Notes under the pieces: generated by a model | Database searches by the model: none | Told to the model about the DNA's origin: nothing | What the model saw: only the letters and a program-made list of their open reading frames with translations | Made by a program: the position numbers and the translations under genes | Part shown: positions 58,605 to 64,000 of the stretch, piece after piece | Numbering within the stretch: position 1 is the first letter of the stretch | How the letters are laid out: the number at the start of each line of letters is the position of its first letter | DNA from: Candidatus Saccharibacteria bacterium UBA1103 | GTDB taxonomy: Bacteria; Patescibacteriota; Saccharimonadia; Saccharimonadales; Saccharimonadaceae | Reading direction: 5' to 3' | Assembly: GCA_002313515.1 (NCBI GenBank) | Contig: DCBQ01000009.1 | Coordinates: 16,146-80,145 of the forward strand | DNA: 64,000 nucleotides

Positions 58605-59630
58605 TTACCACTTCATGTAACGCCTCAGCGCTAGGCGCGCACTGAGATCGCCGATAACAAAGCCGACCGCCATCATTGCTAGCAGTATCACCGCCATCCA
58701 ATGTTCTACAAAGGCCTGCGTCTGTGCTACTTCAATATAGCTACTCATGCTCGGCAAGATCTTAGCTAGCGCTAGATAACCCACGATGGTAGAGATTACG
58801 CCGGCAATTACACCGTATAGTTCCGCCTCCACTAGGAATGGGCCACGAATAAAGAAGTTATCGGCGCCAATCGAGCGCATCATGCTAATCTCGTCACGAC
58901 GACTAAAGATAGTCATGCGAATCGTGTTAAAGATTACCAGCACTGATATCGCCACAAAGATACTGGCCGCCGCAATACCAACCTTGCTGGCGTACTGCAT
59001 AATATCCGATAGACGCTTAATGGTATTCTGGCGCGTCTCTAGATCTTGCGACTGCGAACGACTCTGATCCACCCATTTCTTAAACAGCTTGTCGTTACTT
59101 ACGAACTTCTGGATATCGTCTTTTTTCTCATAGTCGTCTAGCTTGACGTGTAGTACTGCTGGAAACTCCATGTTGATGCCCTCTTCTGTTACAGTTTGCA
59201 GAGCATCCATGATTTCCTGCTTTGCTTTATTCTCTTCTACATAGTTTTTACGTTCGTCGGCACTAGTGCTAATGGCGACGCTTTTAACGTTAGGCTGGCT
59301 CTTGATCTCCGACGCTAAATTGTCTAGCGTACTACTACTCACATCATGCTTGATATAGACCGAGAGGTCCATCTTATCCTTCTGTGACTGAATAGTTTCA
59401 CTCAGTACCGAGCTAGCAATACCAGTTACAAAAATAATTAGTAAGGTAATTACCATCACCACTGTCGCAGCCACCGTTAGCCAAGCATTACGTGTAAAGT
59501 TACGTAGGCCATAGCGAATCACCCGTCTAACGGTTAACAGTGTACGCTGGCGTTGCGGGTTAACTAAGCGCTGCTTCTTTAACTTAGCACCCTCTTTCTT
59601 AGTTCTAAGTTTAGATTCTTTCCGTGACAT
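58605..59630 (-). CDS. ftsX: cell-division permease-like protein FtsX
   Basis: 341 residues from ATG 59630, chosen for GGAGGTG just upstream. Basic cytoplasmic N-terminus, membrane helix ~50-72, large extracellular loop (~75-215), then three helices with IFNTIRMTIFSRRDEISMMR and the VEAELYGVIAG segment typical of FtsX. Transmits FtsE ATPase movement to hydrolases outside. Overlaps ftsE by 20 bases. Confidence 0.93.
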   Translation of the reverse strand: MSRKESKLRTKKEGAKLKKQRLVNPQRQRTLLTVRRVIRYGLRNFTRNAWLTVAATVVMVITLLIIFVTGIASSVLSETIQSQKDKMDLSVYIKHDVSSSTLDNLASEIKSQPNVKSVAISTSADERKNYVEENKAKQEIMDALQTVTEEGINMEFPAVLHVKLDDYEKKDDIQKFVSNDKLFKKWVDQSRSQSQDLETRQNTIKRLSDIMQYASKVGIAAASIFVAISVLVIFNTIRMTIFSRRDEISMMRSIGADNFFIRGPFLVEAELYGVIAGVISTIVGYLALAKILPSMSSYIEVAQTQAFVEHWMAVILLAMMAVGFVIGDLSARLALRRYMKW

Positions 59631-60318
59631 TAGCACCTCCATGTTCAACATCGCTAACAATCTTGCCGTGGTCAATCGTGATTGTACGCGTATCTAGTCG
59701 GCGTACAATCTCGGTTGAGTGTGTAATTAGAACCACTGTCGTACCAAAGCGATTAATCTTCAGCAGTAGCTTCACGATTTCCCAGGTGTTGCGAGCATCC
59801 AAGTTACCAGTTGGCTCATCCGCAAACAAAATCTTCGGCTGACGCACCATGGCTCGGGCAATTGCTACTCGCTGCTTCTCGCCACCAGATAGCTGATTCG
59901 GGAACTTCTTGTCCTTGCCCCTTAGACCCACTAGCTCTAGCATGCGTGGCACATTGTCGCGAATCTCTTTATTAGAGTGGCCCGAAATTTCTAGCGATAG
60001 CGCCACATTCTCAAATACCGTACGATTCGGCAGTAGTTTAAAATCCTGAAATATCACACCGATACGACGGCGTAATAGCGGAATATCGCGGTCGTCTAGA
60101 GTGTCATAGTCAATACCACCAACCACAATCTTGCCGCTATCTGGCTTTTCCTCACGCGTCAGCATCCGCAGCAAGGTGGACTTACCAGCGCCCGACGAGC
60201 CAATAACGATAGCAAACTCACGTGGCGCAATGCTCAGGCTAACTTTGTCTAGAGCGAGTGGCGACGACTTGTCGTAGCGCTTACTGACTCTATCCATTAA
60301 AATCATTGATCTTGCCAT
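59611..60318 (-). CDS. ftsE: cell-division ATP-binding protein FtsE
   Basis: 235 residues, ABC ATPase. Walker A GSSGAGKSTLL, Q-loop FQDFKLLPNRTV, signature LSGGEKQRVAIARAM, Walker B ILFADEPTGNLD, and switch His in VVLITHSTEI. The FKLLPNRTVFENVAL stretch is diagnostic of FtsE. Preceded by an AAGGAT-like site. First gene of an ftsE-ftsX-CHAP-CHAP-ctpA run. Confidence 0.95.
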   Translation of the reverse strand: MARSMILMDRVSKRYDKSSPLALDKVSLSIAPREFAIVIGSSGAGKSTLLRMLTREEKPDSGKIVVGGIDYDTLDDRDIPLLRRRIGVIFQDFKLLPNRTVFENVALSLEISGHSNKEIRDNVPRMLELVGLRGKDKKFPNQLSGGEKQRVAIARAMVRQPKILFADEPTGNLDARNTWEIVKLLLKINRFGTTVVLITHSTEIVRRLDTRTITIDHGKIVSDVEHGGANVTERI

Positions 60319-60353
60319 AAACTATCCTTTTTATTTTAAATACTTATGCTTTA

Positions 60354-61649
60354 TTATTCCTGAACCCCATATACAATGAAACGCTTGTCAGCGGTCTGGG
60401 TGCGGTAGTTGAACTTGCCCGTGCAAGTCATTAGGGTGATACCCTTTTTACTGTCACCCTGGACGTTCAGTGCCTTGCCCATATCAACCTTATCGGCATT
60501 TACGGTTTCCGTAGCAGTTACACGATAAGTGTACTTAGTACCATTACCAGTTTCAACGACAATCTGGTCACCAGACTTCATCTTTGGCAAGTCGTTAAAA
60601 GCTGCATCGATAGTATTGCTAAAGGAAGTGTGGCCGTCGATGAAGACTTGGCCATCTTGGCCTGGCTTAGCGGATCCGTCGTACCAAGCAGTATCATTAA
60701 GGTTCTTGGGTACGTCAATATTACCCTGACTATTGACGCCCACGCTACGCACCCGTGCACTGACACCAATTGATGGGATAGTGATTAGGCGTGGTAAGTC
60801 TGACGATACCGTATAAGCCTGTTTGGCTTCTTGGCTAACCGCCGTCTGATCGGCTGTAGCCGGGTTCACGCCGGCAATCGACATAGCTGAAGCTGGATTA
60901 GAGAAGTTGTTCTGCACGGTCTTATTAGTAGAATACGTATCCCATGCTAGGTAGGCACTGGCCGCCAAAATTACCACGATGGCCGTGTAGCGTAGACCCG
61001 CTAGGAAGCGCTCTTTGTTAAATTTAAAGTTAATCGAGATTTTAGCGCTAGCTAGGCGCTCAAAGATATTGGGCTGCGCAATCGCAATCACGCCATCTGA
61101 ACCCGCCATTAGATTGACATCGTCATCGCTGTACTGGTCGGCGGGCGATTCAACTGGCTCAGGAATTTCTGGAGTAGTTGGACGCACAGGAGTTTGCACA
61201 GGCTTGGCTTCGAGATAAGCGGCAGGAGTAAAAGTGTTAGATTTCTTGGTATTCAAGCTGGACGCCATAGCCATAGCCGGCTTGGTAGCTGGCGTCATAT
61301 TCGAGATCGCAGCTGACATCGTCGGCATCGCTGCTCGCCGAAAAGACGCCGGAGATACTACGCCATCTAAACTAATGCCACGGCTAATCGGCTTTTTCGC
61401 AGCAGGCTTAGCTGTACGAGCTGGCTGAGTAGTAGACTTCACTTGCACGGATTGAACCGAGGCGGCAGGCTGATTATTCTGATCAGCCCGTACTGCGCTT
61501 GCAGTACTATTCAGATACTCTCCGTGTTGTTGTACCATGCGGGCAAAGCCAGTACTACGTGGCCGCTCGGGAATCACCAGACGGCGCCGATTGGCATCAT
61601 TTACACCACTCAAATCTAGCTTGTAGCTAGAACTATTTTGTCGTTGCAT
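60354..61649 (-). CDS. sortase with long cytoplasmic N-terminus
   Basis: 431 residues. An unusually long, disordered Ala/Pro/Thr-rich cytoplasmic region (~1-215), one membrane helix (~219-237), then a sortase domain: His340 in FIDGHTSFSN, Cys409 in LMTCTGKFN and Arg423 in DKRFIVYG form the catalytic triad. Transpeptidase that joins surface proteins to the wall or to each other. No LPxTG substrate was noticed in the window. Most sortases are ~200-250 residues. GGAGAC ribosome site. Confidence 0.88.
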   Translation of the reverse strand: MQRQNSSSYKLDLSGVNDANRRRLVIPERPRSTGFARMVQQHGEYLNSTASAVRADQNNQPAASVQSVQVKSTTQPARTAKPAAKKPISRGISLDGVVSPASFRRAAMPTMSAAISNMTPATKPAMAMASSLNTKKSNTFTPAAYLEAKPVQTPVRPTTPEIPEPVESPADQYSDDDVNLMAGSDGVIAIAQPNIFERLASAKISINFKFNKERFLAGLRYTAIVVILAASAYLAWDTYSTNKTVQNNFSNPASAMSIAGVNPATADQTAVSQEAKQAYTVSSDLPRLITIPSIGVSARVRSVGVNSQGNIDVPKNLNDTAWYDGSAKPGQDGQVFIDGHTSFSNTIDAAFNDLPKMKSGDQIVVETGNGTKYTYRVTATETVNADKVDMGKALNVQGDSKKGITLMTCTGKFNYRTQTADKRFIVYGVQE

Positions 61650-61751
61650 TTTTGTCTCCTGTTTTTTGAATGCGTTATTTGTGATTGTTTTAGTCTTTTT
61701 GTCTCCAGACTATGGTTATATATTAAAGCATAATCTAAATAAATGCAAATA

Positions 61752-62825
61752 TTACTTGCTTTCTAAATACGCTTTCATAAAGCCATCGATTTCGCCATCA
61801 AACACAGCCGTCGGGTCCTTCTCTTCGTACTTCGTTCGCGTATCCTTGACTTGCTTATACGGATGTAAGACGTAATTGCGAATCTGTACACCCCAGCTGG
61901 CACTCTTGCCAGCACGCAGCTTGTCAATACTATCCACATGCTGTTCCATCTGCATGGCCGCCAGTTTCGAACGCAGGATTTCCAGTGCCTTTTCCTTGTT
62001 CTGAATCTGACTACGCTCGTTCTGAATCGCCACCACGATGCCAGTCGGTAAGTGCGTCACCCGCACGGCACTATCAGTAGTGTTAACCCCCTGCCCGCCG
62101 TGGCCACCCGAACGGTAAACGTCAATACGCAGGTCTTTGTCGTCAATTTTGACAGCATCCGGCGCGTCAATTTTCGGCAGAACTTCCACCAAGGCAAAGG
62201 AAGTTTCGCGTGACTCGGCGTTAAATGGGCTCAGCCGCACTAGGCGGTGCACACCGTTCTCTGACCTCAGCCAACCGTAAGCATAGGGGCCACTAACTTC
62301 AATCACGCTAGTCTTAACCCCGGCCTGCTCGCCTGGACTGCGCTCGATAATATTGGTCGTATAGCCGTGCTTTTCTGCCCAACGTAAATACATGCGCTCG
62401 AGCATCTCAGTAAAGTCCTGTGCGTCATCACCACCCACGCCGGCGGTCAGGCGCAAAATCGCATCACCCATGTCATACTGACCGTTAAACATCAGCTGCT
62501 GCTTAAGCTGGCCATACTCTTTCTCTAAAGCTGTCACTTGGCCATCAAATTCAGCTAATAGCTCATCATCAGCAATCTCTAGCAGCTCAACCAGGTCGTT
62601 CACCTGCACCCGCAGGGTCAGCCACGGTTGTACCACCGCTTTTAGATTAGCCAATTTCTTAGTCTGCTCCTGCGCATATGCTGGGTTATGCCAAATCTCT
62701 GGCCGCGCCAGCTCATCTTCTAGTGACTCCAGTTGATCTCGCTTGTCCGCTAAATCTAAGCGCCTCGCCGCCGCTTCAATCTCGGCGGCTAGCTTTCCCA
62801 GTCTAGCACTCAGCTGATCCTTCAT
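61752..62825 (-). CDS. prfB: peptide chain release factor 2
   Basis: 357 residues. Terminates at UAA and UGA. SPF at 199-201 is the RF2 stop-codon tripeptide and GGQ at 243-245 the catalytic loop. The reading frame is continuous, with no in-frame UGA near codon 26, so the autoregulatory frameshift of many RF2 genes is absent. Presence of RF2 supports UGA being a stop. TATAAT 8 bases before the ATG. Confidence 0.95.
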   Translation of the reverse strand: MKDQLSARLGKLAAEIEAAARRLDLADKRDQLESLEDELARPEIWHNPAYAQEQTKKLANLKAVVQPWLTLRVQVNDLVELLEIADDELLAEFDGQVTALEKEYGQLKQQLMFNGQYDMGDAILRLTAGVGGDDAQDFTEMLERMYLRWAEKHGYTTNIIERSPGEQAGVKTSVIEVSGPYAYGWLRSENGVHRLVRLSPFNAESRETSFALVEVLPKIDAPDAVKIDDKDLRIDVYRSGGHGGQGVNTTDSAVRVTHLPTGIVVAIQNERSQIQNKEKALEILRSKLAAMQMEQHVDSIDKLRAGKSASWGVQIRNYVLHPYKQVKDTRTKYEEKDPTAVFDGEIDGFMKAYLESK

Positions 62826-62833
62826 CTGAAGTT

Positions 62834-62839
62834 ATTATA
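62834..62839 (-). promoter_or_regulatory. -10 box of prfB
   Basis: TATAAT, 8 bases before the ATG; sits in the 14-base gap after the LOG-family stop codon. Confidence 0.65.
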
Positions 62840-63739
62840 TCATTTATTATCAGCTTTAGCGTGGCGTCGGAATTGACGACCTTTAGTCACCTGTTCGAAT
62901 AGGTAATCCACATCCTGTGCATCAATTTCATCCACCGTCTTCACAATCTCGTCAACGTCATCAGTAATCTTGTATAGGCCACGGGCGTTATGCACCAGGC
63001 CATAGTCCGATGCCCTAGCCAGATGTGGCATCTCGTTCACCTCGTTCTCATCACCCGTCTCAATTAGATGCCACTTGCTCATTGGGCCAGCAAACCACTT
63101 GTCCAAGCCCGACCAGAATTCACTGCCAAATAAGAAAATGGGGGCATGTGGCGTCTTGCCAGTATGAACCAGTTCCAGTACCTCGGCAAATTCGTCCATC
63201 GTACCAAACCCACCCGGGAAAAATACGAAAGCTTTGCCGCTAAACGTCATCATTACCTTGCGCGCAAAGAAGTAATGGAATTCCATCGAGTCGGTCGTCC
63301 ACGGGTTCAAATCCTGTTCGGTTGCCAAATGTATATTTAGCCCCACTGAACGGCCGTGATTCTCAAACGCCCCGCGGTTGGCGGCTTCCATAATACCCGG
63401 ACCACCACCCGTCGTCACAGTGTGGTTGTGCTGGGCTAGCTTAGCGCCTAGCTCATACGCCTTCTGATAATACTTATTGGTTTCATGAAAGCGCGCCGAG
63501 CCAAAGATAGTTACACCCTGTGGGTACTTGCGGATGGTTTCTAGCCCGTGCACTAGGTCGGCCGTATAGCGACCAAAGCGCTGGTCGTCCTCGTCGTTCA
63601 TCTGCTCATTATTAAGGATGTCACGCCAAGGACAGTCCTTCACCGCCGTATCGCCCATTGCGCGACGGCGTCTACCTCGCTGCGAGTCATCGCTCTTCCG
63701 CCACGTCATTTTCTGATTGTTTGTATTATCTTTCATCAT
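62840..63739 (-). CDS. LOG-family (TIGR00730-type) nucleoside-monophosphate phosphoribohydrolase-like protein
   Basis: 299 residues. Rossmann fold with GVTIFGSARFHETNKYYQKA, TTGGGPGIMEAANRGAFENHG and the signature PGGFGTMDEFAEVLEL. Relatives release free base from nucleoside monophosphates (cytokinin LOG, PpnN). An extra ~60 N-terminal residues are Lys/Arg/Asp-rich. Two Met codons at the start (63739 and 63736); a TAAAAT box 6 bases upstream suggests a leaderless mRNA. Confidence 0.88.
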   Translation of the reverse strand: MMKDNTNNQKMTWRKSDDSQRGRRRRAMGDTAVKDCPWRDILNNEQMNDEDDQRFGRYTADLVHGLETIRKYPQGVTIFGSARFHETNKYYQKAYELGAKLAQHNHTVTTGGGPGIMEAANRGAFENHGRSVGLNIHLATEQDLNPWTTDSMEFHYFFARKVMMTFSGKAFVFFPGGFGTMDEFAEVLELVHTGKTPHAPIFLFGSEFWSGLDKWFAGPMSKWHLIETGDENEVNEMPHLARASDYGLVHNARGLYKITDDVDEIVKTVDEIDAQDVDYLFEQVTKGRQFRRHAKADNK

Positions 63740-63745
63740 GTTTCT

Positions 63746-63751
63746 ATTTTA
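63746..63751 (-). promoter_or_regulatory. -10 box of the LOG-family gene
   Basis: TAAAAT, 6 bases before the first ATG. Confidence 0.5.
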
Positions 63752-63770
63752 CCACAAGTTTTTACAATAT

Positions 63771-63884
63771 CCCCAGCGGCGACTAGCGTCGCCAGCTTGC
63801 CCCTTTTTACCAAAAAAGGGCTTATATACCCCTGCCTCCCTTTGATAAAGGGAGGTGCCGAGCGTAGCGAGGCGGAGGGATTGT
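63771..63884 (-). repeat. degenerate family A copy followed by intact family B copy
   Basis: CCCCAGCGGCGACTAGCGTC and GCCAGCTTGCCCCTTTTT (family A reversed, eroded; 63771-63826), then GCCTCCCTTTGATAAAGGGA, GGTGCCGAGCGTAGCGAGGC and GGAGGGATTGT (family B, ~63831-63882). Confidence 0.8.
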
Positions 63885-63894
63885 GTATTAGTGT

Positions 63895-63900
63895 TATAAT
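63895..63900 (+). promoter_or_regulatory. -10 box of the EcoRI-type methyltransferase gene
   Basis: TATAAT, 9 bases before the ATG; no Shine-Dalgarno. Confidence 0.6.
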
Positions 63901-63909
63901 ATAACCACT

Positions 63910-64000
63910 ATGGCGAATGCGAATCTGACGGCGGCAAAGCGGGCAAAGAACGACGAATTCTATACGCAGTACCAGGACATTCAGAAGGAAATGAATGCTT
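63910..64000 (+). CDS. EcoRI-type adenine-specific DNA methyltransferase, first 30 residues (runs off window)
   Basis: MANANLTAAKRAKNDEFYTQ followed by YQDIQKEMNA matches the strongly conserved N-terminus of the EcoRI methylase family (NLxxAKxAKNDEFYTQ). These add N6-methyl to adenine, either as restriction partners or as orphan methylases. Only 91 bases are visible, so the catalytic motif and any nuclease cannot be judged. Confidence 0.75.
   Translation, partial: MANANLTAAKRAKNDEFYTQYQDIQKEMNA

Noticed and set aside
61752..62825. Programmed frameshift in prfB
   Set aside because: The frame is continuous from ATG to stop with no in-frame UGA in the usual place.
1..64000. UGA recoded as glycine, as in some CPR lineages
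   Set aside because: Known genes end with UGA at expected lengths (for example the VWA gene before the J-domain gene) and RF2 is present.
1..64000. CRISPR array
   Set aside because: Repeats seen are dispersed palindromes or 42-bp coding tandem repeats; no regular repeat-spacer series and no cas genes.

Overview
The window looks like a chromosome segment of a Patescibacteria/CPR bacterium, most probably Candidatus Saccharibacteria (TM7). The support is a gene-dense layout of short proteins, GatCAB for indirect aminoacylation, a Staphylococcus-type class I aldolase, a Gram-positive-like FtsEX/CHAP/sortase surface set, no biosynthetic operons, and many lineage-restricted hypotheticals. UGA acts as a stop and RF2 is present, so this is not one of the CPR groups that recode UGA. 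Taxonomy is inferred from gene content only.

Layout. 1-6.1 kb (minus): division and cell-wall cluster mraZ, rsmH, ftsL-like, a hypothetical, ftsI and mraY (cut by the window edge). It has MraZ boxes inside the mraZ promoter and a large inverted repeat in the rsmH leader. 6.3-9.2 kb: small membrane protein, yvcK, a decayed CYTH gene and a HExxH protein. 9.4-15 kb (minus): a DUF4868/KwaB-like gene, then an operon of a divergent PurA-like enzyme, a VWA protein and a J-domain protein, then a GalU-like gene nearby. 15.2-18.9 kb: gatC-gatA-(membrane HEPN-like)-gatB.

18.9-35.4 kb is an accessory region. It holds a type I restriction-modification operon (hsdR, hsdM, DUF3644/HEPN, hsdS, membrane protein), two RelE/ParE-like toxin-antitoxin pairs, RNase HI, fmt and many orphan genes. 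Many of the orphans have a strong Shine-Dalgarno and their own terminator. 35.5-44.3 kb: tRNA-Arg(GCG), tRNA-Pro(CGG), fda aldolase, glyS, a degenerate histidine kinase/response regulator/recO operon, xseA-xseB and a flippase-like membrane protein.

44.3-52.9 kb contains two unusual loci. One is a membrane gene split at a C8 tract and carrying 42-bp tandem repeats. The other is a 3 kb gene for a secreted RCC1/IPT/InlB/GH43-like chimera, flanked by a perfect 63-bp duplication of the promoter and first codons of the next gene, a Trm11-like methyltransferase. That methyltransferase itself carries two in-frame insertions of dispersed palindromic repeats. 53-64 kb: rpmA, a DUF5665-like gene, a CheY-like regulator, a CtpA protease, two CHAP hydrolases with coiled coils, ftsX, ftsE, a sortase, prfB, a LOG-family gene and the start of an EcoRI-type adenine methyltransferase.

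Two features run through the window. Many genes have a TATAAT-type -10 box ending only about 6-10 bases before the start codon and no Shine-Dalgarno, which implies leaderless mRNAs. Two families of GC-rich palindromic repeats recur between genes, close to stop codons and even inside a coding sequence.
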